The notes under the pieces were generated by a model. That model made no database searches and was not told the DNA's origin. It saw nothing but the letters and a program-made list of their open reading frames with translations. The position numbers were made by a program, and so were the translations under genes. A stretch of DNA of 64,000 bases from Streptomyces sp. 846.5. Lineage in GTDB: Bacteria > Actinomycetota > Actinomycetes > Streptomycetales > Streptomycetaceae. Position 1 is the stretch's first letter, and every line of letters begins with the position of its first letter. Shown here piece after piece: positions 28,997-36,735 of this stretch. The stretch covers positions 5,504,001-5,568,000 of the forward strand of contig NZ_SOBN01000001.1 in NCBI RefSeq assembly GCF_004365705.1, read 5' to 3'.

Positions 28997-29693
28997 GAGC
29001 CTGACCTCCGCTCGTGGCCGCCACCGGAATCCGGTGGCGGCCACGAGCGCGCTCCTGGTCGGAGCGGCGATCTCGGTTCTGAGCGGGTGCGGGCACACCG
29101 CGACGCCCGCGCACTCCCTCCCCGGTCCGTCGCCCAGCGCGGTCGCCGGCACCGTCCGACCCGTGCCGTCCAGCCAGGCCGCCGCCGCGGCGGCGAGGCT
29201 CTCCGCGGACGGGCTGACCAAGTCCGCTCCCCAGCGGATCGACATCCCCACGATCGACGTGCACGCGCCACTGGCCAGGATGGGCCTGGCCGACGACGGC
29301 TCGGTGGCGACCCCGCCCTTCTCCGAGCCGGGCACCGCCGGCTGGTACGGGAGGTCCGTCACGCCCGGGGAGGTGGGCACCTCGCTGATCGTCGGGCATG
29401 TGGACACCCACCGCGGCCCCGCGGTCTTCTACCTGCTCAGCTCGCTCCGCCGGGGGGACCCGGTCGAGGTCGACCGGTCCGACCACAGCACGGCGGTCTT
29501 CACCGTCGACTCCGTCCAGGCGATCCTGCGGACCGACTTCGACGAGCGGAAGGTCTACGCCGACGCCTCCCGGCCCGAACTCCGTCTGATCACCTGCGGC
29601 GGCACCTTCGACCGGAAGACGCAGGAGTACTCCAGCAACGTCGTCGTGTTCGCACACCTCACCGAGGTGCACCGGACCGCTGCCAAGCAGTGA
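28989..29693 (+). CDS. Class E/F sortase with a lipobox-like N-terminus
   Basis: A 234-residue sortase-fold cysteine transpeptidase. H137 (SLIVGHVDTHRGPAVFYL), C203 (LRLITCGG) and the downstream Arg (TFDRKTQEY) are the catalytic residues. The N-terminus is hydrophobic and ends in LSGC at residues 31-34, which fits a lipobox, so the enzyme may be lipid-anchored rather than anchored by a transmembrane helix. The GTG start overlaps the upstream gene for the small secreted protein. No LPXTG-type substrate is visible in the window. Confidence 0.86.
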   Translation: MAESLTSARGRHRNPVAATSALLVGAAISVLSGCGHTATPAHSLPGPSPSAVAGTVRPVPSSQAAAAAARLSADGLTKSAPQRIDIPTIDVHAPLARMGLADDGSVATPPFSEPGTAGWYGRSVTPGEVGTSLIVGHVDTHRGPAVFYLLSSLRRGDPVEVDRSDHSTAVFTVDSVQAILRTDFDERKVYADASRPELRLITCGGTFDRKTQEYSSNVVVFAHLTEVHRTAAKQ

Positions 29694-29728
29694 ACCGGTA
29701 AAGCGCTGCAGCGGTGCAGCGCAAGAGA

Positions 29729-29760
29729 ACGGGGTCCGGCTCCCAAGAGCCGGACCCCGT
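29729..29760 (-). terminator. Terminator of tRNA-Lys copy 2
   Basis: A perfect 14-bp stem (ACGGGGTCCGGCTC and complement) with a CCAA loop, 13 bp past the tRNA 3' end. It is built like the terminator at 24332. Confidence 0.85.
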
Positions 29761-29773
29761 TCCCGCAGGCTGT

Positions 29774-29846
29774 GCGCCGCCAGGGACTCGAACCCCGGAC
29801 CCGCTGATTAAGAGTCAGCTGCTCTAACCAACTGAGCTAGCGGCGC
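29774..29846 (-). tRNA. tRNA-Lys(CTT), copy 2
   Basis: Identical over 73 bases to the copy at 24378-24450, with the same strand, anticodon CTT and style of downstream hairpin. The flanking GTGCTGAC on the 5' side is also shared, which indicates a duplication of the tRNA unit. Confidence 0.97.
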
Positions 29847-29989
29847 GTGCTGACGTGGAAGACCATACAGGACCGGCGCCCGAAACGCTGAATCGGATTC
29901 CGGACAGTGCGGCCGTTGAATCGCTGTTGATCGGGTCCCGGGACGATGGCCCCGCACCGCCGTTCATCTTCCGCAGAGAGCAGCGCCCG

Positions 29990-30622
29990 ATGCCGACCCT
30001 CACGACGCCGACGAATCCGCACGCGAAGTCGTACGCCGATCCGCTCCGATCCGCCGATCAGGTGGCCCTGCACTGGTTGGGCGACAGCGGCGAAGCCGAG
30101 CTCTACACCTTCGACGGGCTGGAGGACCAGGTGAGACGGGCCGCCCGGGTGTTCCGGACGGCCGGGGTGGGCGAGGGCGACGCGGTGCTGGTGTTCCTGC
30201 CCGCGATGCCCGAGGCGGTGATCGCGACGCTGGCCTGCGAGCGGCTGGGCGCGCGGGCGGTGATCGAGACGGAGACCGGACCCCACGGCGCCGTGACCGG
30301 CCCCGGCGCGGCCGCGGTGCTGCGGGAGTGGATCCGTGCCGAACAGCCCCGGGTCGTGGTGACCGCCGACGCCGTCATGGTGAGCGGCGGGCTGCAGTCA
30401 CCGAAGGTCTCGGTCGACCGGGCGCTGCGCGGACACCGCGGGATGCCGGACACCGCCGTGCCGACGGTCGGCACCGTGCTGGTGGTGCAGCGGAACTCCT
30501 ACCCGGTGGGCTGGACCCCCGGCCGGGACCGCTGGTGGCATCAGGCGCTGGCGGGCAGCGTGTCCAGGAGGTCCCGGACGCCGATGGCCTCGGTGACCTC
30601 CAGCTCCTCGAAGAGCCGCTGA
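29990..30622 (+). CDS. Truncated AMP-binding (acyl-CoA synthetase-like) protein
   Basis: A 210-residue protein that reads like the first third of an acetyl-CoA-synthetase-type enzyme: LYTFDGLEDQVRRAARVFRT, then AVLVFLPAMPEAVIATLACERLGAR and the ACS-like PGRDRWWHQAL. The full family is about 550-650 residues, and the ATP/AMP-binding core and C-terminal domain are missing. The last 27 codons lie antisense to the 3' end of the SARP regulator gene (82-bp overlap) and are Ser/Arg-rich, so the end is not family sequence. It is either a relic cut by the neighbouring gene or a stand-alone small protein. Confidence 0.6.
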   Translation: MPTLTTPTNPHAKSYADPLRSADQVALHWLGDSGEAELYTFDGLEDQVRRAARVFRTAGVGEGDAVLVFLPAMPEAVIATLACERLGARAVIETETGPHGAVTGPGAAAVLREWIRAEQPRVVVTADAVMVSGGLQSPKVSVDRALRGHRGMPDTAVPTVGTVLVVQRNSYPVGWTPGRDRWWHQALAGSVSRRSRTPMASVTSSSSKSR

Positions 30623-33570
30623 GCCTCCGTCAGGCAGCCGCGGCCCCGCTCGCTCTGACCCAGCCGGACCAGCGCCCGGCCCAGTGCCTCCTGGGCCAGG
30701 CCCTGGCAGTAGCGGGCGCTGACCTGGCGGCCCAGCTCCAGCGCCTGCTCCGCGCAGCGGACCGCCTCCGAGGAGGCGTCCATGGCCAGGTAGCAGGAGG
30801 AGAGTCGCGCCAGCGCGCAGCCCTCGGTCGAGTAGCGCTCCTGGCGGCGCAGCATCTCGACGGCCTCGATCAGCCGGGTGCTGGCCTCGCGGTGCTGGTC
30901 GTTGCCGAGCAGGACGGTGCCCAGCTGGTACAGCGCGTCGGCCAGGCAGGTGGGGTGCTCGGCGGCCCGGGCGGTGCGCACCGCGTCGCGCGCCGCCTCC
31001 AGCGCCTCGGCCGGCCTGCCGCCGGTGAGGTGCGCCCGGGCGATGTTGCCCAGCAGCCGGGCCTCGTCCGCCTGGTGGCCCAGGTCGCGGCACAGGTCCC
31101 GGGCCAGCTCCAGATAGGGCAGCGCCTCCTCCGAGCGGCCCGCTGCGTTCAGCACCACGGCGAGCTCGGCCGCCACGGTGTAGTGGATCTCTGGGTGGTC
31201 CTCGACACCGCCCCGGGCCGGGTCGAGGCACTCCAGCGACCGGCGCAGCGACGCCTCGGCGGGTGCGCCGTCCCCGGTGAGCCCGTGCAGCATGCCGACC
31301 AGGTAGTGCAGCCGCGCCTCGCCGCGGGCGTCGCCGTTCTCCCTACCGGTCTCCTGGGCCACCGTCAGGGCCTGGGCCAGCACGGTGTGGAAGTCCTCGG
31401 CGTGGACCTCGGGGTCGATCAGCCACATCCAGCCGAGCAGCAGGTCCACCACCGCAGGCAGCGACTCGGTCGGAGCCTGCCGCAGCGCCTGTCCCAGCAC
31501 CGCGAGCAGCAGCGCGCGCTGGGCCCGCAGCCATTCGCGCGCCTCGTCGGCGTCGGTGAGCGGCTCGCCCGCCCCGACCGTGCGGTGCAGGCTCCAGCTG
31601 ACCATGTCGTCGCCCTCCAGGGTCCGCGAGGCATTGCGGACGCAGGCCAGCAGATGGTCCAGCAGGAGCAGCAGGCTGCGGCGGCGGACCGGCTCCGGGT
31701 CGGTCTCCTCCGCGCGCCGGCGGGCGAAGAGCCGGAGCAGGTCGTGGTAGCGGTAGCGGCCGGGCTCCTCGCTCTCCAGCAGCCCGGCGTCGACCAGTGA
31801 CTCGGCCAGCGACTCGGCCTCGGTGGCCGGGAGGCCGAGCAGGGCCGCGGCGTCGGGGGTCGAGCAGCCGGGGCCCTCGGGCAGGGAGAGCAGCCGGAAG
31901 GCGCGCGCCTGCTCCTCGCCCAGCTGCAGGTAGCCGAGTTGGAAGGTCGACTCCACGGCCAGGTCGCCGACCTGCAGCTCGTCCAGCCGCCGCCGCTGGT
32001 CGGCCAGTCGGCGTGCCAGCGAGGCGACCGTCCAGGAGGGGCGGACCGCGAGCCGGGAGGCGACGATCCGCACCGCGAGGGGCAGCAGCGAGCAGGCGAG
32101 GACGACCTCGCGCACCGCCGCGGGCTCGGCGGCCACCCGCTCGGCCCCGGCCACCGCGGCGAAGAGCTCGACCGCCTCCTCCTCCTGGAACACGTCGATG
32201 TCCACCAGCCGCACCCCGGGCAGGCCGGCCGGCCTGCCGCGTCCGGTCACCAGCACGGTGCTGCTGCCGGTGCTCGGCAGCAGCGGCCTGATCTGGGTGG
32301 AGTCCCGCATGTTGTCCAGCAGCACCAGCACCCGGCGGTCGGCCAGCACCGACCGGTACAGGGCGGTCCGCCGCTCCACCGTGTCGGGCAGCTGGGCGGA
32401 CGGTACGCCGAGCACCTCCAGGAACTCGGCCAGCGCCGCGGCGGGGTCGACCGGGTTGGTGCCGGCGCCGCGCAGGTCCAGGTAGAGCTGCCCGTCCGGG
32501 AACGAGCCGCGGACCTCGTGCGCGCAGTGCACGGCCAGCGTGGTCTTGCCGACCCCGCCGATCCCGGCCAGCGCGCAGATCGCCACGGCCTGGCCGGGCG
32601 AGCGGTGCAGCGCGTCGACGATCTCCTCGACGAGCTTGGTGCGGCCGCTGAAGTCCGGTATGTCCGGCGGAAGCTGGGCCGGAACGGTGGTCAGGGCGAG
32701 GATGCCGCCGGAGACCCCGCCGCCCTCGGCCGACCCGCCGGGCGACGCACCGCCCACGGCCGTCGACCTGATCGAGGGGGTCAACTCCGGGTCGGCCGCC
32801 AGGATCCGGCGCTGCAGTACCGCGAGCTCCGGACCGGGTTCGACGCCCAGCTCGTCGATCAGCAGCCTTCGGGTGTCCGCGTGCACGCCGAGCGCCTCGG
32901 CCTGCCTGCCGCTGCGGTAGAGCGCCAGCATCAGCAGCGCCCGCAGCCGCTCCCGCAGCGGGAACTCGGTGGTGAGCGGCCCCAGTGCGGCGATCGCCTG
33001 ATCGGTGCGGCCCAGTTCCAGGTCCAGGCCGATCCGGGACTCGACCCCGGAGAGCCAGAGCTCGGCCAGCCTGCGCCGCTGGCCCTCGGCGTATCCGCCG
33101 GGGACCCCGGCGAGCGCTCCGCCGCGCCACAGCGACAGGGCCTGGGTGAGCAGGTCCACCGCCCGCTGCGGCTCCCCGGCGGCGGCCGCCCGGTCGCCGG
33201 CGGCCAGCAGGCGTTCGAAGGCGTGCAGATCCAGGCAGTCCGGGTCCATCCGGAGCGTGTAGCCGTCCCCGGTGGACAGCAGGACCTGCGCCGGTGTCCG
33301 GCTGGCCCGGCTCGGTTCGAGTTCGGTGCGCAGCCGGGAGACGTAGGTGCGCACCGTCCCGATCGCGCGCGCGGGCGGCGCTCCGCCCCAGATCCCGTCC
33401 ACCAGCTCGGCGATCGAGACGCTGTGCCCATGGTTCAGCAGCAGCCTGACCAGGACGGCGATCTGCTGCGGCGAGCCAAGTCGCAGTGCCCGGTCACCGA
33501 GCTGCCCCCGGACCTCGCCGAGTACGCGGAACCTCAAGCCGGGCTCCGCCCCGTTCGTTCCGCTGCGCAT
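30541..33570 (-). CDS. AfsR/SARP family transcriptional regulator (BTAD, NB-ARC, TPR)
   Basis: A 1009-residue regulator. It has an OmpR-type winged helix (about 10-100, FRVLGEVRGQLGDRALRLGS), a bacterial transcriptional activation domain (about 105-250, RLRALLMLALYRSGRQAEAL), an NB-ARC ATPase with the P-loop GIGGVGKTTLA near residue 335, and TPR repeats from about 700 to the end. The ATG at 33570 follows GGGGAGA. Such proteins activate secondary metabolism or morphological genes in response to signals. No biosynthetic cluster is nearby; the divergent 55-residue peptide gene 195 bp away is the closest possible target. Confidence 0.9.
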   Translation of the reverse strand: MRSGTNGAEPGLRFRVLGEVRGQLGDRALRLGSPQQIAVLVRLLLNHGHSVSIAELVDGIWGGAPPARAIGTVRTYVSRLRTELEPSRASRTPAQVLLSTGDGYTLRMDPDCLDLHAFERLLAAGDRAAAAGEPQRAVDLLTQALSLWRGGALAGVPGGYAEGQRRRLAELWLSGVESRIGLDLELGRTDQAIAALGPLTTEFPLRERLRALLMLALYRSGRQAEALGVHADTRRLLIDELGVEPGPELAVLQRRILAADPELTPSIRSTAVGGASPGGSAEGGGVSGGILALTTVPAQLPPDIPDFSGRTKLVEEIVDALHRSPGQAVAICALAGIGGVGKTTLAVHCAHEVRGSFPDGQLYLDLRGAGTNPVDPAAALAEFLEVLGVPSAQLPDTVERRTALYRSVLADRRVLVLLDNMRDSTQIRPLLPSTGSSTVLVTGRGRPAGLPGVRLVDIDVFQEEEAVELFAAVAGAERVAAEPAAVREVVLACSLLPLAVRIVASRLAVRPSWTVASLARRLADQRRRLDELQVGDLAVESTFQLGYLQLGEEQARAFRLLSLPEGPGCSTPDAAALLGLPATEAESLAESLVDAGLLESEEPGRYRYHDLLRLFARRRAEETDPEPVRRRSLLLLLDHLLACVRNASRTLEGDDMVSWSLHRTVGAGEPLTDADEAREWLRAQRALLLAVLGQALRQAPTESLPAVVDLLLGWMWLIDPEVHAEDFHTVLAQALTVAQETGRENGDARGEARLHYLVGMLHGLTGDGAPAEASLRRSLECLDPARGGVEDHPEIHYTVAAELAVVLNAAGRSEEALPYLELARDLCRDLGHQADEARLLGNIARAHLTGGRPAEALEAARDAVRTARAAEHPTCLADALYQLGTVLLGNDQHREASTRLIEAVEMLRRQERYSTEGCALARLSSCYLAMDASSEAVRCAEQALELGRQVSARYCQGLAQEALGRALVRLGQSERGRGCLTEAQRLFEELEVTEAIGVRDLLDTLPASA

Positions 33571-33764
33571 CCGTTGTCTCCCCAGAGCGCTGGAAATTGC
33601 CCGTACACCAGTCGGGACGGTAGCACTGACGCACGTACGGCTCCGACCCTTCCGACGTACCCGACCGTTCGGGCGTTGAACGAGTGTTGATTCGGGTGGG
33701 TCATGATGGGAGCCCACATCAACTCGATGCCTCACCGCTTCACCGCATTATGAGGAGCAGCAGC

Positions 33765-33932
33765 ATGACCACGCCGGAGAGCGACGCAACAGAGACCGAC
33801 TCGACCACCACGGGGGAGGCCGAGCCGGCTTCGGCGGACACGGCTGCTGTGGAGTTGACGACGGAGGTCACGGTGACAGCCGAGGGGACCGGCACCGTGA
33901 TCGACCCGGACCGGGTGCGCAGCCAGCAGTAG
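33765..33932 (+). CDS. Small acidic peptide (55 aa), unknown
   Basis: The ATG follows GAGGAG. The peptide is rich in Thr, Glu, Asp, Ala and Val and has no Cys or Trp (TTGEAEPASADTAAVELTTE in the middle, VIDPDRVRSQQ at the end). It is divergent from the large SARP regulator, like the small peptide genes controlled by AfsR-type proteins, but it does not resemble AfsS (no TxxPxP repeats seen). It ends before a strong hairpin. Confidence 0.5.
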   Translation: MTTPESDATETDSTTTGEAEPASADTAAVELTTEVTVTAEGTGTVIDPDRVRSQQ

Positions 33933-33997
33933 GCGAAGCGCCCGGAATTCCATGTCTCTGGGGGATCGGGGGGAGACGCGGAATCGGGGGACGGGGG

Positions 33998-34029
33998 AGG
34001 GGCCCATCACTGGGGAGTGATGGGCCCCT
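33998..34029. terminator. Bidirectional hairpin
   Basis: A perfect 14-bp stem (AGGGGCCCATCACT and complement) with a GGGG loop, between the 55-aa peptide gene and the convergent Prim-Pol-like gene. Confidence 0.8.
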
Positions 34030-34104
34030 GGTCCGTTCGGGAACCGCGCGCTGTGGCCTGCGCGCGGTCCCCGTTCAGGTGGTTCGGCTCAGGTGGTTCG
34101 GCAC

Positions 34105-34734
34105 TCAGGCGGTCGGCAGGTGCGAGGTGGCGAGCTCGACCACCGTGAGCGATGCGCGCGGAGCCGGTGCGGGCCCGGCCGAGGGAACGGTCGCGGGCGA
34201 CGGCAGCTCCACCGGGGCGGGCGGCACGGCCGGTGCGGAGTCGCCGCGGGCGGCGCGGACGCAGGCCCAGAGCAGGACGGAGGCGCCGGGGAGCCAGGGC
34301 TCGCGGGTGTCGGGGGCGACGATCCAGCGGTTGGGACCCTCCGGGGCGTCCGCCATCCGCTGGACCGGGGGGACGGTGATGGCGTCGCCGGCGCCGTGGC
34401 AGAGCACCGGCGGGACACCGCGGGCCCACTCCTCCCAGACCAGCAGGGTGCGCAGCCGCTGTGCCGCGCCGACCTCGGCGAAGACCAGGATCCGGCCGCG
34501 ATGGGTGGCCACGGGTCCGCAGCCGGGCCCCGACTCCCACAGCTCGTCGAGCACCCGGCGGCCGAACACGCCGGGCAGGTTCACCACGTCGAAGGTGCGC
34601 CCGCAGGGCAGCACGGTGGGCGCCCAGGGGCGCGACTCCCACAGCGCCCGCATACTGCGCGGGTACTCGCTGGCCGAAGCCAGCCAGGCCTCCCCGGCCA
34701 CGGTGACGTACTCGATCGACTCATGCGTCCACAT
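34105..34734 (-). CDS. Prim-Pol-like small protein (bifunctional DNA primase/polymerase family, N-terminal type)
   Basis: A 209-residue protein starting at MWTHESIEYVTVAGEAW. The segment VLPCGRTFDVVNLPGVFGRRVL followed by GPVATHRGRILVFAEVG resembles the short streptomycete proteins assigned to the primase-polymerase fold. Clear catalytic Asp/His residues of active Prim-Pol enzymes are not evident, so it may be a degenerate or regulatory member. The last 45 residues are a Pro/Ala-rich tail. It is the last gene of the minus-strand nuclease-helicase row, 121 bp downstream of its neighbour. Confidence 0.6.
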   Translation of the reverse strand: MWTHESIEYVTVAGEAWLASASEYPRSMRALWESRPWAPTVLPCGRTFDVVNLPGVFGRRVLDELWESGPGCGPVATHRGRILVFAEVGAAQRLRTLLVWEEWARGVPPVLCHGAGDAITVPPVQRMADAPEGPNRWIVAPDTREPWLPGASVLLWACVRAARGDSAPAVPPAPVELPSPATVPSAGPAPAPRASLTVVELATSHLPTA

Positions 34735-34855
34735 ATCCACCCTTCCATTGGTACGGGGGTGGGGAGCGGAGCAGGACGGGAAGTGGGGAACGCCGGACAG
34801 AAGGAGCGGGTACGGCGTATTCTCCCGGGCATATGCCAGGCGGGCCGATCGCCCC

Positions 34856-35206
34856 TCAGCCGGAGCGGCGCTGCCGCAGCAGGCCACGGCCGTGCTCGAC
34901 CATCTTCGCCGCGTAGTCCGGGGTCCAGTCGGCGCGGGCGGCGATCTCCTCGAAGCTCAGACTGTCGAAGCGCCGGGTGTCCGCGAGCTGGGCCGCCGCC
35001 ATCGCCTGGAAGTCGCTGGCCCGTTCCGCCGCGGCGCGGAACGCCACGGTCAACTCGGTGGAGCGGTTCAGCAGTTCGCGCGGGTCCTCGATGTCGTCGA
35101 GGTCGAAGAAGTGCTCCTGCTCCGGCTCCGTGAGGCCGGGCTCGAAGAGCAGCGGTGCGGGGCGGAGCCTCCGCTGCGGCGAGCGGTCGGCGGGGGAGTC
35201 GGGCAT
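34856..35206 (-). CDS. Conserved hypothetical protein (116 aa)
   Basis: The ATG at 35206 is used because GGAGG lies seven bases upstream. The protein is acidic in the middle (EPGLTEPEQEHFFDLDDIED) and helical at the end (SLSFEEIAARADWTPDYAAK), where a short helix-turn-helix-like segment is possible. No enzyme motif is seen. It lies between the helicase-like gene and the Prim-Pol-like gene on the same strand. Confidence 0.65.
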   Translation of the reverse strand: MPDSPADRSPQRRLRPAPLLFEPGLTEPEQEHFFDLDDIEDPRELLNRSTELTVAFRAAAERASDFQAMAAAQLADTRRFDSLSFEEIAARADWTPDYAAKMVEHGRGLLRQRRSG

Positions 35207-35355
35207 GGGGGGCACCTCCGTGGTGTCAGGTGGAAGGCTGTGCCATCAGCCATTGTGGGTGCAGGCGTCCAGTGAGGGAACAGGGCCTTCCGTTCCGCTG
35301 TTCCCGGGTCCCTCCGGGTGTTCCCGCAGGTCGGGCCGACGGCCACCGCCGGTGT

Positions 35356-36732
35356 TCAGCCGGGCACGCGGTGCTCGCTCAGGTGCTCCAGGACGGCGTG
35401 GTTGGCGGTCCATCCGTCCGGGAACTTCACCGTGACGCCCAGCTGAACCGGCTCGGTCGAGGGGTGCTCGTCCAGCAGCTCGGCGATTCCGGCCCGGGCA
35501 ACGACGATACAGGCGTGCCGGTGCCGGGAGGCAAGTACGCACAGCCGGCCGGTCTCCAGGTGGAAGGCGGTCGCGTCCGGCCGGCCGGACAGCGGGTGAA
35601 GCACCACGGTGACGTCGTACTCGCGCCCCTGCAGCCGGTTCGCGGTGTCGACGGTGACTGCCTTCGCGCCGTCCGCCGAGCCGCCGTCCACCGGGACGCC
35701 CAGAGCCACCAGGGCGGCCCGGACCGCGGCGGCCTGGTCGCGGTGGGCGGTGCCGACCGCGATCCGGTCGGCGCTGAGCGGGGCGCTGCCGCGCTCGGAG
35801 ACCGCCGTCCCGGCGCGGTCCAGCAGCCGTCGGACCACGGTGGCGACCGCGCGGACGGCCTCCGGGTCGGTGCGCACCGTGTGCCGGGCGGGCAGCTCCA
35901 GCAGGCCCCAGCCGGACTCGGCCGCGACATCGATGACCCGGTCGGCGGCCGAGCCGTCGCCCCGGGCGGCCAGGGTGAGCCGGCGGTCCCCCGGCCCGGT
36001 GCCCGAGCGGAACGGCGCGTAGGGGTAGAACGCGGCCGAGACCAGCGGCGCTGCCGAGGCCGGGAGCCGCCAGGACACCGGCAGCCGGTGCGGCACGATC
36101 CTCGGGTTGTGGGCGAGCAGGGTCATCACCGCGCTGCTGGACGGGTCGTAACTCAGCCCCGCCCACTGGTCGGTGCCGACGATGGAGAACGGGTCCAACT
36201 GGCCCGGGTCGCCGACGAACAGGGCCCGCTCGAAGAGCCTGGCGACGGCGAGCAGCGCGTCCGAGCGCATCTGGTACGCCTCGTCGACGATGGCGTGCCG
36301 CCAGGGGTCGACGTCCTTGACCCACTGCCACTTGGCGGCGGTGGACACCACGACCGAGCACTCCAGCAGGTCGGTCGGCTTGGTGGAGGCGGACACCGAC
36401 GGATGCCGCAGCGCCTCGGGCGCGGGGGCGGCGTCGCTGCCGTGCAGCCGTCCGACGGTGAGCTCCGGGTCGGCGGTGGCCAGCCGGTCCACCAGGTCGT
36501 CCACCTGGCTGTTGGTCTGCGCGACGATCATCAGCCGCTCACCGGCGCCGACCAGCTCCCGGGCGGCCCGTACCACCAGCGTGGACTTGCCGGCGCCGGG
36601 CGGGGAGTCGACCACGGTGCCGCGCTCGGCGCCGTGCAGGGCCGCGTCGAGGATCGCCGCGACGGCGCGGCCCGCCTCGGCGCCGGGGTCGGTGCCGAGG
36701 GCGCCGCCGGGCGCGGGGGAGAGGGGAGGCAC
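35356..36732 (-). CDS. P-loop superfamily-1-like helicase/ATPase
   Basis: A 458-residue protein starting at GTG 36732, three bases after the stop of the upstream gene. It has Walker A (SPPGAGKST, residues 43-51), a motif Ia-like segment (LMIVAQTNSQVDDLVDRL), Walker B/motif II (AIVDEAYQM), motif III (LFVGDPGQLDPF), and a C-terminal VDTANRLQGREYDVTVVLHP like motif V of Upf1/Dna2-type helicases. It is short for a complete DNA helicase, so it may need its operon partners. The upstream gene encodes the 515-aa unknown and the first gene a RecB-like nuclease, a combination typical of DNA-end processing. Confidence 0.82.
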   Translation of the reverse strand: MPPLSPAPGGALGTDPGAEAGRAVAAILDAALHGAERGTVVDSPPGAGKSTLVVRAARELVGAGERLMIVAQTNSQVDDLVDRLATADPELTVGRLHGSDAAPAPEALRHPSVSASTKPTDLLECSVVVSTAAKWQWVKDVDPWRHAIVDEAYQMRSDALLAVARLFERALFVGDPGQLDPFSIVGTDQWAGLSYDPSSSAVMTLLAHNPRIVPHRLPVSWRLPASAAPLVSAAFYPYAPFRSGTGPGDRRLTLAARGDGSAADRVIDVAAESGWGLLELPARHTVRTDPEAVRAVATVVRRLLDRAGTAVSERGSAPLSADRIAVGTAHRDQAAAVRAALVALGVPVDGGSADGAKAVTVDTANRLQGREYDVTVVLHPLSGRPDATAFHLETGRLCVLASRHRHACIVVARAGIAELLDEHPSTEPVQLGVTVKFPDGWTANHAVLEHLSEHRVPG

Positions 36733-36735
36733 AGG

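Noticed and set aside
29855..29989. 45-codon N-terminal extension of the AMP-binding protein
   Set aside because: It begins at the tRNA-Lys boundary and has no family similarity; the ATG at 29990 fits the family start.
33765..33932. RiPP precursor interpretation of the 55-aa peptide
   Set aside because: There are no Cys or Ser/Thr-Cys core patterns, no modification enzyme nearby and no leader-core break that I recognise.
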